From positions 1 to 64,000 of the forward strand of contig JAFWYM010000013.1 in NCBI GenBank assembly GCA_017517705.1: a stretch of 64,000 nucleotides of DNA, given 5' to 3'. The position numbers were made by a program, and so were the translations under genes. This document shows positions 26,196 to 34,473 of this stretch, piece after piece. Positions within the stretch are counted from its first letter, which is position 1. Every line of letters starts with the position of its first letter. The notes below the pieces were generated by a model. That model ran no database searches. It had not been told where the DNA came from and saw only the letters and a list, made by a program, of their open reading frames with translations. The stretch comes from Alistipes sp. (GTDB lineage: Bacteria > Bacteroidota > Bacteroidia > Bacteroidales > Rikenellaceae).

Positions 26196-26930
26196 ATGAT
26201 GTTAACAATTGGCCGTACTGTTTCCGGCGAAAACACTATGCGTGTATCGAACAATGTTGTTTCGGGTACACATTGCAAAATCTTCCTCGATAAGAAGAGC
26301 AATATTATGTATATCGAGGATCTCGGTTCTACGAATGGCACATACGTTAATGGTGTGCAGGTTGTGCGCTATGCCTTGAAGGTCGACGATAAGATTCTTC
26401 TTGGTGGCGAAGGTGGCTATGCGACTACGCTGCGCGAGATTTTGAAGTATGTGGAGGAGCAGAAGAGTGCAACGCAGAAGGTCGAGAGCAACAACAATCC
26501 GCAGAAGCAGAAGGCTCAGGAGGAGCATATCTATGCTGAGGAGTTTGCTCAGCTCAAGGGCTTCTATGATAAATACCATAAGGATACGCTCGAGATCAAG
26601 GATAAGATGGGCTCGTTGATGATGTGGCGTATAATTCCTACATCTATTCTCGGTGTCATTACAGCCATTGTTCCCTTTATTCTCGATACACCGCACATGC
26701 GTAAGGTCGTGACATTATGCTCTGCTATCGTGACTCTTGTCATCTTCATCGTTGCCTTTAAGATTACAACAAAGCTGTCGCACAAATACAATGCTTTGCT
26801 CTTGGAGCGTCAGGAGGAGTTCCAGTTGTCGTATGTATGCCCCAAGTGCCGTTCGGATTTCGGCAACCGCTCGTGGGCTGCTCTCCACAATAGAGGATGT
26901 TGTCCTACGTGCAAGGCAAAGTTCAAATAA
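26196..26930 (+). CDS. FHA domain membrane protein with C-terminal zinc ribbon
   Basis: 244 residues. FHA domain at about 3-75 with the phosphothreonine-binding pattern IGR...N.VSGTHCKI and DLGSTNGTYVNG. A polar coiled linker (about 85-140), two TM helices (about 147-164 and 171-190), and a C-terminal treble-clef/zinc-ribbon with CPKC (215/218) and CCPTC (235-239). Both ends should be cytosolic. FHA domains bind phosphothreonine peptides, so it would recruit a kinase substrate to the inner membrane. Second gene of the LytTR-FHA-repeat-FHA-PP2C cluster. The combination is not one I recognise. Confidence 0.85.
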   Translation: MMLTIGRTVSGENTMRVSNNVVSGTHCKIFLDKKSNIMYIEDLGSTNGTYVNGVQVVRYALKVDDKILLGGEGGYATTLREILKYVEEQKSATQKVESNNNPQKQKAQEEHIYAEEFAQLKGFYDKYHKDTLEIKDKMGSLMMWRIIPTSILGVITAIVPFILDTPHMRKVVTLCSAIVTLVIFIVAFKITTKLSHKYNALLLERQEEFQLSYVCPKCRSDFGNRSWAALHNRGCCPTCKAKFK

Positions 26931-27034
26931 TGGCTGTTTCTGAACGTCATCGAAAACCACCCATTTGGTCATATTAATACGGGGTGTTGGTCATAGGCGA
27001 CGATTTTCTTGCAAATATTCCGATTTTTATATAT

Positions 27035-27042
27035 TATATTTG
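27035..27042 (+). promoter_or_regulatory. -7 element TATATTTG for the Glu/Ala/Val repeat gene
   Basis: Match 40 bp before the ATG at 27083. Confidence 0.55.
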
Positions 27043-27082
27043 CAACAGAAACATAAAAACAAACAAATAAAACACTACTACT

Positions 27083-29365
27083 ATGAAGGACAATAACGCT
27101 ACTATCGCACAGCTTAACGTGAATGAGATTATCGACAATGGCGCGACTACTGTTGAGGTGTCACGCGATGAGAATGCTACTCTTTTGAAGCCCGAGGAGG
27201 CTCTCGATCTTAAAGATAAGGAGGATGCCCCCGTTGCCAAGGAGGCTAAGTCGAAGCATAATGGCTTGAAGTATGCAGCCGCTGCAGGTATGGGCCTCGG
27301 TGTTGCCGCTGTTGGTGCCTATGCTGTTGAGGGTACCGATGTGAATGAGACCTTGGGCTTGAATGACGAGAATGAGGCTGCCGCTGAGACCGATGCTACG
27401 GCCGAGGAGGCAATTGCTGCCGATGGCGCTGCTACAGCCGAGGAGATTCGTGATATATTGTTGGGCGATGCCACAACAGAGGAGGCTGCTGCTGAGGAGG
27501 CTGTTGCCGAGGAGGTTGATGCTGAGGCTGTTGCCGAGGAGGTTGCTGCTGAGGAGGCTGCCGAGGAGGTTGTGGCTGAGCAGGCTGCCGAGGAGGTTGT
27601 GGCAGAGCAAGCTGCCGAGGCTGTTGTTGCTGAGGCTGCTGTTGCTGAGGCTGCTGCTGAAGTTGCTGCCGAGGAGGTTGCCGAGGTTGCTACTGAGGAG
27701 GTTGTTGCTGAGGAGGTTGTTGCTGAGGAGGTTGTTGCTGAGGAGGTTGTTGCTGAGGAGGTTGTTGCTGAGGAGGCTGTTGCTGAGGTTGCTACTGAGG
27801 AGGCTGTTGCCGAGGAGGTTGTAGCTGAGAAGGCTGCTGAGGTTGCTGTTGAGGAGACTGTAGCGCCCGCTGCTGAGGTTGCTGCTGAGGCTGTTGCCGA
27901 GGAGGTTGTGGCTGAAAAGGCTGCCGAGGTTGCTGTTGAGGAGACTGTAGCGCCCGCTGCCGAGGTTGCTGTTGAAGAGACTGTAGCACCCGCTGCCGAG
28001 GTTGCCGTTGAAGAGATTGTAGCGCCCGCTGCTGAGGTTGCTGCTGAGGCTGCTGTTGCTGAGGAGGTTGTAGTTGAGAAGGCTGCCGAGGTTGCCGTTG
28101 AAGAGACTGTAGCGCCCGCTGCTGAGGTTGCTGCTGAGGTTGTTGCCGAGGAGGTTGCAGTTGAGGAGGTTGTGGCAGAGAAGGCTGTAGCTGAGGAGGC
28201 TGTAGCTGAGGAGGTTGTGGCTGAGAAGGCTGCTGAGGTTGCCGTTGAGGAGACTGTAGCGCCCGCTGCCGAGGTTGTTGCTGAGGCTGTTGCCGAGGAG
28301 GTTGCAGTTGAGCAGGCTGCTGAGGTTACTCCTGAGCCTGTAGCTGAGACATCAGGTTTCGATCCCAGCACTGTGTCGCTCTCGCATGCTGTGACTGACG
28401 ATATGAGCTTTAGCGAGGCGTTTGCTGCTGCACGTGCTGAGGTAGGTGCGAATGGTGTGTTCGAGTGGCGCGGTGGTGTTTATGGCACATACTACGCTAA
28501 CGAGTGGGAGGATAAGTCGGATGAGTTCAAGGCGGAGTTTAGCAACCACAACTGGAAGGCAGAGTTTGCTAACGAGCAGGCTGAGCTTGTTGCTGAGGAT
28601 GAGGCCAGCGATTTGGATATAGCAATATCTGAGAATGGAGAGATTGAAGAGAATATTGTTGAGGATAATGCTCCCTCATTGACTGACGAAGTTGTCGAGC
28701 AGCCCGAGGTAGCCGAGGCGTCTGAGCCCGCAGTTGAGGCTGAGGTGGCCGAGGTTGTCGAGCAGCCCGAGGTAGCTGAGGCATCTGAGCCCGCAGTTGT
28801 GGCTGAGGTGGCCGAGGTTGTCGAGCAGCCCGAGGTAGTCGAGGTATCTGAGCCTGCAGTTGAGGCAGAGGTGGCCGAGGCGTCTGAGCCTGCAGTTGAG
28901 GCAGAGCCTGTATTGATTGACGATAATGTGGAGCCTATGGAGATTGTCGAGGAGTTCGAGGTTGCCGAGGTAGTTGAAGGTGTATTGGATTCTGTTGAGA
29001 TGGATGCAGTGGCTCCCGAGTTGACTGACGAGTTGGCTGAGCAACCTGAGGGTGATGTATTGACACCAGAGATTGATAGTGAGGTTGCCTACGAGCCCGA
29101 GTTGGTAGCTGATAGCATCGAGGATCTCGACAGCACATACCTCCTTACCGATAATGGTCCCGTGGATAGTGTTCTCGATGATGAGCTTATCGATGCTTTG
29201 CCGGTGGATATTTCTGAGGATGCCGACCTTAATATTGACGTTCAGGTAGTCAACATCTCGGTTGACGATAGCGCTCCGCTCGATATGATGGATGACGCCG
29301 ACGATCTTGTGGGCGATGATTTCGACATCCTTACTGACGATAACTTCGACGACGTCCTCGTTTAA
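27083..29365 (+). CDS. Glu/Ala/Val-repeat acidic membrane protein
   Basis: 760 residues, very acidic. Residues 1-60 are a charged head; a Gly/Ala-rich TM-like helix follows (KYAAAAGMGLGVAAVGAYAVEG). From about 110 to 430 it is built of short E-E-V-V-A / A-A-E-V-A repeats, among which AVEETVAPAAEV recurs five times plus one EEIVAP variant. Next is a compact non-repetitive module (FDPSTVSLSHAV...FSEAFAAARAEVG, then FEWRGGVYGTYYANEW), then about four EQPEVAEASEP repeats and an Asp-rich tail ending in DDVLV. No enzyme motif. It lies between two FHA genes and upstream of PP2C, so the repeated threonine may be the phosphorylated, FHA-binding site; this is inference. The DNA repeats should make its length variable. 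Confidence 0.75.
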   Translation: MKDNNATIAQLNVNEIIDNGATTVEVSRDENATLLKPEEALDLKDKEDAPVAKEAKSKHNGLKYAAAAGMGLGVAAVGAYAVEGTDVNETLGLNDENEAAAETDATAEEAIAADGAATAEEIRDILLGDATTEEAAAEEAVAEEVDAEAVAEEVAAEEAAEEVVAEQAAEEVVAEQAAEAVVAEAAVAEAAAEVAAEEVAEVATEEVVAEEVVAEEVVAEEVVAEEVVAEEAVAEVATEEAVAEEVVAEKAAEVAVEETVAPAAEVAAEAVAEEVVAEKAAEVAVEETVAPAAEVAVEETVAPAAEVAVEEIVAPAAEVAAEAAVAEEVVVEKAAEVAVEETVAPAAEVAAEVVAEEVAVEEVVAEKAVAEEAVAEEVVAEKAAEVAVEETVAPAAEVVAEAVAEEVAVEQAAEVTPEPVAETSGFDPSTVSLSHAVTDDMSFSEAFAAARAEVGANGVFEWRGGVYGTYYANEWEDKSDEFKAEFSNHNWKAEFANEQAELVAEDEASDLDIAISENGEIEENIVEDNAPSLTDEVVEQPEVAEASEPAVEAEVAEVVEQPEVAEASEPAVVAEVAEVVEQPEVVEVSEPAVEAEVAEASEPAVEAEPVLIDDNVEPMEIVEEFEVAEVVEGVLDSVEMDAVAPELTDELAEQPEGDVLTPEIDSEVAYEPELVADSIEDLDSTYLLTDNGPVDSVLDDELIDALPVDISEDADLNIDVQVVNISVDDSAPLDMMDDADDLVGDDFDILTDDNFDDVLV
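27480..28340 (+). repeat. coding tandem repeats of GAGGAGGTTGTTGCT type
   Basis: Short 15-bp units (GAGGAGGTTGTTGCT, coding EEVVA) run several times in perfect tandem at about 27700-27770. Longer ~48-bp units coding AAEVAVEETVAP recur between 27830 and 28290. All stay in frame. Confidence 0.85.
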
Positions 29366-29392
29366 GAGGACGTCCGCGAAGGGCGGTGTTGA

Positions 29393-30178
29393 ATGCTAAA
29401 TGAATTTGAATATATGAAGACATATAAATCTTGTCCTAAGTGTGGCGCTGTGCTCAAGGTCGATTCGGACTATGTAGGACGTATCAACTGCTCGAAGTGT
29501 CACGCTATATCGGATGCAAGCGAATTTAAGAGTGTGCCCTCGATTACGGTGATGTGCCCTAAGTGTAACACACGCCTTGTGAGCTATAACATAGGTGGTA
29601 ATGTGGGCGTTAAGTGTCGTAATTGTAGCTATGTGGGCTCACTCGCCGAGTTCAAGGCCTATACCGATAGTTGCAATGCCAACTCGGCAGCATTGAACAA
29701 CAATAACCCCGTTGTTGACGATGCTCCGGAGAGCACGAGGTTGAACATCCCGGGTGCCGGTTCAAGAGGTAAAACAGAGGTGAACATCCCATCGGGCTAT
29801 ACCTCGCCTCTTGCGTTGCTGCTGCTCGAGGATAATGATAATAAGTGGGATGGTGCCGAGCGCTGTGTAGCGCTCAAGCGTGGCCGCACGATTGTGGGAC
29901 GCCGTGGTGGTAAGGCCGATATCGAACTCCCTACGCAGGATATGTTTATGGGCCGCGCACACTTCGTTGTGGATGTCAGCTACAATGCTGCGAGTGCTAC
30001 ATTCCGTCACACTCTTAGTGATAATAGTAGTGTCAATGGCACGCTATACAAGGCTAAGAATGGCGAGTGGATAAAGCTCGATAATATGACTGTTGTTGTC
30101 ATCAAAGATGGCGATCTTATCAAGGTGGGACATACTGTCTTGAAGGTGACACGAGGGAGCGAGAATACTACCTTTTAG
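29393..30178 (+). CDS. double zinc-ribbon FHA domain protein
   Basis: 261 residues (start at 29393, or at the second Met at 29414). Two zinc ribbons: CPKC/CSKC at 14-36 and CPKC/CRNC at 55-78. A disordered Asn/Pro/Ser linker follows (about 95-135), then an FHA domain at about 160-255 with GRTIVGRRGGKADIEL, GRAHFVVDV and a SSVNGT turn. No membrane helix. It is the mirror image of the 26196 protein (FHA first, ribbon last). It ends 83 bp before the PP2C gene. Probably a soluble phosphothreonine reader; the partners are inferred from the cluster. Confidence 0.85.
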   Translation: MLNEFEYMKTYKSCPKCGAVLKVDSDYVGRINCSKCHAISDASEFKSVPSITVMCPKCNTRLVSYNIGGNVGVKCRNCSYVGSLAEFKAYTDSCNANSAALNNNNPVVDDAPESTRLNIPGAGSRGKTEVNIPSGYTSPLALLLLEDNDNKWDGAERCVALKRGRTIVGRRGGKADIELPTQDMFMGRAHFVVDVSYNAASATFRHTLSDNSSVNGTLYKAKNGEWIKLDNMTVVVIKDGDLIKVGHTVLKVTRGSENTTF

Positions 30179-30261
30179 AGGTAAGCTGCACTGTTACGGA
30201 TGCCAGCCCTGCATCGCAAAGCATAGTATCGAGGTATTGAGGGATTATAATTTTAAAAACT

Positions 30262-31590
30262 ATGAAGATTAGATTGCCGTATGCGCTGAATGAGATTGGA
30301 CAGCGCGCTAACCAGGAGGACTCTATATACCCGCAGCGCGGAGAGGCCAACGAGACATCGCACCTATTCCTGGTGTGCGATGGTATGGGTGGCCACGAGA
30401 ATGGCGAGGTGGCAAGTGGCCTTGTGTGTAAAACCTTTGCCGAGTCTCTTGCGAAGCAAGATGCCGAGACGTTCACTACGGACGACTTCCTTGCGGCGCT
30501 TGATGCTGCCTATGATGCGCTCGATAGGGAGGATCCTACACCCGAGAGTCAGCGTAAGATGGGCACGACGCTCACCTTCCTCCATCTCAATAGTCGCGAG
30601 GCTGTCGTTGCGCACCTCGGCGATAGCCGTGTGTACCATATCCGTCCCTCTGCTCCCGAACCTTTGCTTTACAAGAGTTTCGATCACTCGCTTGTCAACG
30701 AGCTTGTGCGTGCCGAGGTCATAACTCCCGAGGAGGCTCTTACGCATCCGCGTCGCAATGTTATCACCCGTGCTATGCAGCCCAACCTCGAGCAGCGCCA
30801 TAAGGCTGATGTGCGTACTCTGACGGATGTTGCTGCGGGTGACTACTTCTTCTTGTGTTCGGATGGTGTGTTGGAGTCGGTGTCGGATGCGCTGCTTATC
30901 GACATCCTTCGTCGTAATATCACCGATGAAGAGAAGATTGAGGCTATAAAGAGTGCTTGCGAGGCCTCGAGCCGTGATAACTTCTCGGCATATCTCGTGC
31001 CTATCTCGGAGGGGCTTGTTGCCGATAAGCCTAAGTCTGACCACTTCGCTGAGGTTATGGATACAGCCATAGCCGAGGATCAGGAGCCCACGAATGGTAA
31101 CCCCGAAGTGGTTGTTACGGAGCGCAATGTGGCACCTATGCCCGCTGTTGAGGCCAAAGGAAAGCAACCTTCCGCCACACGCCGGTGGATATTTCTTGGC
31201 CTGGCGGCATTGTTTGGCATTGCCGTGGGTATCATCTTTCTATGGCCATTGATGCGCAAGGATGATGTAGGGCCTCAGCCTATAACGAAGAAGAATATTG
31301 TGATAGAGAGGCATACTTTTATTCCCGAGGAGGATGCTTATAATGATGCTGTCGAAGGCACTGAAGATGCCTTTGAGGAGTATGTTGAAGAGGATATAAC
31401 TGAGGATGTAGGCGATGGTTCTCTCATAGACGATGGCTTAGATGAGAACTCTGCTACCCCGATGGAGAGTAATGTGGAGGGTACGGAGGTTGTTGTTGAG
31501 CAGTCTGTAGAGCCTGTTGCAGAGCCTGCTGCCGAGCCTGAGTCACAAGTTGCATCTGGCGGGACTGCAGGCTCCACTGAAGGTGAGTAG
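30262..31590 (+). CDS. PP2C-family Ser/Thr phosphatase with a membrane anchor
   Basis: 442 residues. PP2C domain at about 6-250 with the metal-binding set: NQED (E19/D20), VCDGMGGHENGE (D40), HLGDSR, CSDGVLE (D201) and RDNFS (D239). A TM helix at about 309-330 separates it from an acidic, disordered tail (EDAYNDAVEGTEDAFEEYVEE...) on the far side of the membrane. It should remove phosphate from Ser/Thr in proteins phosphorylated by the window's kinases (60-63.7 kb). Last gene of the cluster, with its own hairpin terminator. Confidence 0.93.
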   Translation: MKIRLPYALNEIGQRANQEDSIYPQRGEANETSHLFLVCDGMGGHENGEVASGLVCKTFAESLAKQDAETFTTDDFLAALDAAYDALDREDPTPESQRKMGTTLTFLHLNSREAVVAHLGDSRVYHIRPSAPEPLLYKSFDHSLVNELVRAEVITPEEALTHPRRNVITRAMQPNLEQRHKADVRTLTDVAAGDYFFLCSDGVLESVSDALLIDILRRNITDEEKIEAIKSACEASSRDNFSAYLVPISEGLVADKPKSDHFAEVMDTAIAEDQEPTNGNPEVVVTERNVAPMPAVEAKGKQPSATRRWIFLGLAALFGIAVGIIFLWPLMRKDDVGPQPITKKNIVIERHTFIPEEDAYNDAVEGTEDAFEEYVEEDITEDVGDGSLIDDGLDENSATPMESNVEGTEVVVEQSVEPVAEPAAEPESQVASGGTAGSTEGE

Positions 31591-31621
31591 GGTAGCATCA
31601 TCGCGAATGAATGTTTTATTT

Positions 31622-31675
31622 AGAGACTGTTGGTGATAGTAGTATGAGACTATTACATAACAGTCTCTTATTTAG
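31622..31675 (+). terminator. terminator of the FHA/PP2C cluster
   Basis: Perfect 10-bp stem AGAGACTGTT/AACAGTCTCT with a 27-nt loop followed by TATTTAGTT. Confidence 0.75.
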
Positions 31676-31681
31676 TTAAAT

Positions 31682-32344
31682 ATGCTTAGAGGATTACTTT
31701 TTGATATGGATGGTGTCTTGGTTAATAACTTAGACATTCATCGCCAGGCCTTTGCGGAGTTTTTCCGACGCTATGGTGTCGAGCGTCCCTTCGAGAACCT
31801 CAGTCGTCTCTTTGGCAAGGGTAATGATGATATTATGGGCGAGCTTATGCCCCGCGATATTGTCGAGCGTGTGGGTATCCGCGAGCTTGGCAACCATAAG
31901 GAGGCCATCTATCGCGAGATATATGCCCCTATAATCAAGCCACAGGAGGGTCTTGTCTCGTTCCTTGCAGCATGTGAGCGTGTGGGGTTGCGATGTGCTG
32001 TGGGCTCATCGGGATATAGGGCTAATGTGGACTTTGTGCTCGATAAGTGTAATATAGGTCGTTACTTTGCTGCAGCTGTTGCGGGCGATGAGGTCACTCG
32101 TTGTAAGCCCGATCCCGAGATATACCTTACGGCAGCGGCGAAACTCGGCCTCAAGCCTAATGAGTGCGTTGTCTTTGAGGATGCCGAGGCGGGTATCGAG
32201 GCTGCCAAGCGTGCCGGTATCAAGGTTGTTGCTCTGGCTACGACGTTCCCTCGCGACTTCCTCGAGAGCACCGATGCCGATATGATTATCAGCGACTTCC
32301 GAGATATTACGGTTGATGCCTTGCGACAACTCGTCGAGGCGTAG
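31682..32344 (+). CDS. HAD-superfamily hydrolase, beta-phosphoglucomutase-like
   Basis: 220 residues. Motif I FDMDGVLVNN with the nucleophile Asp8 and Asp10, motif II VGSSG, motif III Lys in RCKPDPEIYL and motif IV FEDAEAGIEAAKRAG. The alpha-helical cap between motifs I and II is the C1 type of beta-phosphoglucomutase and related sugar or nucleotide phosphatases. Cytosolic; the substrate is not predictable. Converges with the SDR gene, with stop codons directly abutting. Confidence 0.88.
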   Translation: MLRGLLFDMDGVLVNNLDIHRQAFAEFFRRYGVERPFENLSRLFGKGNDDIMGELMPRDIVERVGIRELGNHKEAIYREIYAPIIKPQEGLVSFLAACERVGLRCAVGSSGYRANVDFVLDKCNIGRYFAAAVAGDEVTRCKPDPEIYLTAAAKLGLKPNECVVFEDAEAGIEAAKRAGIKVVALATTFPRDFLESTDADMIISDFRDITVDALRQLVEA

Positions 32345-33136
32345 CTATACGCGCTCGAGGAGACGACGTATGGGCCCTATGCGTAGCACGATGTCGAGCA
32401 CACGTGCAGGCAGTATCGCGCATATACCTACTACGAGCTTGGTGAAGAGCCCGGGTGTCAGGCGTCGCTCGCCACGCATCATGGCCCTCACACCGCGGCG
32501 TGCCACCTGCTCTGCTGAGAGCATGATGCCGAGGCATCGGAATAGGCGCCGCGCCTTGTCGCTAAGTTTGTAGAAGGGTGTATCTACGGCACCGGGGAAT
32601 ACGGCTGTGACACTCACTCCATAGCGGTGTAGCTCGTACCATAGCGAGAAGGCGAAGCTCTTAAGATAAGCCTTCGTTGCGCTGTAGTGCGATACCGTAG
32701 GGTAGGGAAGCCACGCTGTCGAGGATGACATTATTAGTATGCGGCCACGACCTCGGCGCTTCATTGCCTCGCCGAGGTAGCGACATAGGAGTGTTGTCGT
32801 GGTGCAGTGGAGGTCTATAATCGTATGCAGTCGCTCGGGGCTGGTGTTGGCAAGTGTTGAGAATAGTAGCATCCCGGCATTGCATATAAGTATCTCGATG
32901 TCGTATCCCTCAGTCGTGCAGTTGTCGTATAGCTCCTTTGCGGCATCCTTATCTGCGAGATCCATCGTGATTGTTGCTACTGCGACGCCATACTGCGTCT
33001 TGAGCTCCTCGCCTACGCTCTGCAGCTCCTGCTCGCGGTTGCTCACCGCAATGATGTCGTAACCGCGCTTTGCCAGCTCGTGGGCATAGCAGCGACCCAT
33101 ACCCGACGAGGCTCCTGTAATTAGTGCATAACTCAT
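32345..33136 (-). CDS. short-chain dehydrogenase/reductase
   Basis: 263 residues from MSYALITGASSGMGR. The NAD(P) motif TGASSGMG, the NAG segment (CNAGML), and the catalytic Ser-Tyr-Lys (SSTAWLPYPTVSHYSATKAY) are all present. The C-terminal part (PARVLDIVLRIGPIRRLLERV) is amphipathic, as in membrane-associated lipid-acting SDRs. Start set at 33136 because a TATCTTTG element at 33159 lies just upstream. The promoter sits in a triplicated 87-bp repeat. Substrate unknown. Confidence 0.88.
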   Translation of the reverse strand: MSYALITGASSGMGRCYAHELAKRGYDIIAVSNREQELQSVGEELKTQYGVAVATITMDLADKDAAKELYDNCTTEGYDIEILICNAGMLLFSTLANTSPERLHTIIDLHCTTTTLLCRYLGEAMKRRGRGRILIMSSSTAWLPYPTVSHYSATKAYLKSFAFSLWYELHRYGVSVTAVFPGAVDTPFYKLSDKARRLFRCLGIMLSAEQVARRGVRAMMRGERRLTPGLFTKLVVGICAILPARVLDIVLRIGPIRRLLERV

Positions 33137-33144
33137 AGTGTTAT

Positions 33145-33354
33145 CGTCATTATGACGGCAAAGATACAAAAAGAATTATTGTTCCATCACTTGATGGGTG
33201 AGGATAAGTAAAGTTATATATGTAATAGTACCGTCATTATGACGGCAAAGATACAAAAAGAATTATTGTTCCATCACTTGATGGGTGAGGATAAGTAAAG
33301 TTGTATATGTAATAGTATCGTCATTATGACGGCAAAGATACAAAAAGAATTATT
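33145..33354. repeat. 87-bp tandem repeat (2.4 copies) carrying promoter elements
   Basis: Copies begin at 33145, 33232 and 33319, exactly 87 bp apart and almost identical; the third stops after 36 bp at the ATG of ybaK. Each begins with the palindrome CGTCATTATGACG and contains CAAAGATA, the reverse complement of the TATCTTTG promoter element, at 33159, 33246 and 33333. The two full copies also contain the palindrome CCATCACTTGATGG. Effect: three potential minus-strand promoters for the SDR gene. Confidence 0.92.
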
Positions 33355-33846
33355 ATGATGGCTAAGAAGGTAGAAAAGACCAATGCTGCGCGCCTATTGG
33401 ATAGGGCGAAGATAGCTTACGAGCTTGTTCCCTACACGGTGGATGAGGATAACCTTGCCGCTACACACGTTGCCGAGGAACTCGGCGAGGATATAGCTAC
33501 CGTTTTCAAGACGTTGGTGTTGCGTGGCGACCGCACGGGTCTCTTTGTGTGTGTCATACCCGGGGATAGGGAGGTAGACCTCAAGGCTGCTGCGCGTATC
33601 TCGGGGAATAAGAAGGCCGACCTTATACCTATGAAGGAGCTGCTCCCCACGACGGGCTATATACGTGGTGGGTGCTCGCCTATAGGTATGAAGAAGCCTC
33701 TGCCAACATTTATCCATGCCACCTGCCTGCACTTCGAGCGCATATATATTAGTGCTGGCGTCCGCGGCTTGCAGATAGCCATTGCCCCGCACGACCTTAT
33801 CGACTATGTGGGTGCCACGGTAGCAGAGCTATGTGCCGAAGGGTAG
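33355..33846 (+). CDS. ybaK: Cys-tRNA(Pro)/Cys-tRNA(Cys) deacylase, YbaK family
   Basis: 163 residues (ATG 33355 or 33358). YbaK/EbsC signatures: an editing-site Lys in FKTLVLRG, KAAARISGNKKADLIP, and GYIRGGCSPIGMKKPLPTF with the GxxSP(I/L)G motif. It hydrolyses Cys mischarged on tRNA(Pro). Its start codon abuts the last copy of the 87-bp repeat, so no ordinary leader is seen. Followed closely by tRNA-Lys. Confidence 0.92.
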   Translation: MMAKKVEKTNAARLLDRAKIAYELVPYTVDEDNLAATHVAEELGEDIATVFKTLVLRGDRTGLFVCVIPGDREVDLKAAARISGNKKADLIPMKELLPTTGYIRGGCSPIGMKKPLPTFIHATCLHFERIYISAGVRGLQIAIAPHDLIDYVGATVAELCAEG

Positions 33847-33914
33847 TATGTCGGGTGTTGGCGTAATTACGACAATTATTTATGTTACTATTTTGGTAAA
33901 ATAAAAATATTGTT

Positions 33915-33922
33915 TATCTTTG
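33915..33922 (+). promoter_or_regulatory. -7 element TATCTTTG for tRNA-Lys
   Basis: Consensus match 33 bp before the mature tRNA. Confidence 0.6.
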
Positions 33923-33955
33923 CACCACCAAAGGCGTAAGCATTGGTATCTCGGA

Positions 33956-34028
33956 GAATCCGTAGCTCAGTCGGTAGAGCACAACACTTTTAATGTTGGG
34001 GTCCCGGGTTCGAGCCCCGGCGGATTCA
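33956..34028 (+). tRNA. tRNA-Lys (anticodon TTT)
   Basis: 73 nt, all arms pair: acceptor GAATCCG/CGGATTC, D stem GCTC/GAGC, anticodon stem CAACA/TGTTG around loop CTTTTAA, T stem CCGGG/CCCGG with TTCGAGC. Discriminator A, no encoded CCA. A 196-bp block that begins in its T arm is duplicated 238 bp downstream. Confidence 0.97.
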
Positions 34029-34206
34029 CGGAAATAAAGGAGAGCTTTGGCTCTCCTTTATTCGTGAATCAGTATTTACATTTCCTCTAAATCCCCCTTT
34101 GACAAAGGGGGACTTGTTTACAGGCACGCTCACATTCGCATACATCCGATAATACTCTCTTGTAATGCGGGTTGAGCCGATAGATTGAGGTTTATTGCTC
34201 GGGCTT
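34011..34206 (+). repeat. 196-bp direct repeat, copy 1 (tRNA-Lys 3' end onward)
   Basis: Begins in the tRNA T arm and continues through the terminator, AGTATTTACA and the CCCCCTTTGACAAAGGGGG palindrome to TGCTCGGGCTT. Copy 2 is at 34249 with no length change and a few substitutions. Confidence 0.9.
34033..34062 (+). terminator. tRNA-Lys terminator
   Basis: Stem AATAAAGGAGAGC/GCTCTCCTTTATT with a short loop, 5 bp after the tRNA; an identical copy lies in the downstream duplicate. Confidence 0.85.
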
Positions 34207-34248
34207 GTGCCCTGCGCTGCAAGGTATCGGCTCTTCGGCTACGCCGTC

Positions 34249-34444
34249 CGAGCCCCGGCGGATTCACGGAAATAAAGGAGAGCTTTGGCTCTCCTTTATT
34301 CGTGAATCAGTATTTACATTCCCTCTAAATCCCCCTTTGACAAAGGGGGACTTGTTTGCAGATACTCCCATATTCGCATACGCCCAGTAATATTCTCTTG
34401 TAATATGGGTTGAGCCGATAGATAGAGGTTTATTGCTCGGGCTT
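34249..34444 (+). repeat. 196-bp direct repeat, copy 2, with an 18-bp tRNA-Lys remnant
   Basis: Starts with CGAGCCCCGGCGGATTCA, the last 18 nt of tRNA-Lys, then repeats the whole downstream region. A 42-bp spacer separates the copies. The 445 bp between tRNA-Lys and the next gene hold only these repeats. Confidence 0.9.
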
Positions 34445-34473
34445 AGGCTTGAGGCGATTGATATTGCGTATTA

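Noticed and set aside
27319..28371. 350-residue Ser/Thr/Ala-rich reading frame on the minus strand
   Set aside because: It is the antisense shadow of the Glu/Ala/Val repeats at 27083-29365; no promoter or coding signature of its own.
26196..31590. FHA/PP2C genes as part of a type VI secretion locus
   Set aside because: No Tss, Hcp, VgrG or ClpV-like genes are present in the window.
33145..33354. Tandem repeat as a CRISPR array
   Set aside because: Whole 87-bp units are identical end to end with no variable spacers, and no cas genes are near.
34205..34390. 61-residue frame in the duplicated region after tRNA-Lys
   Set aside because: Lies wholly within repeat DNA including the tRNA remnant and terminator; no coding pattern.
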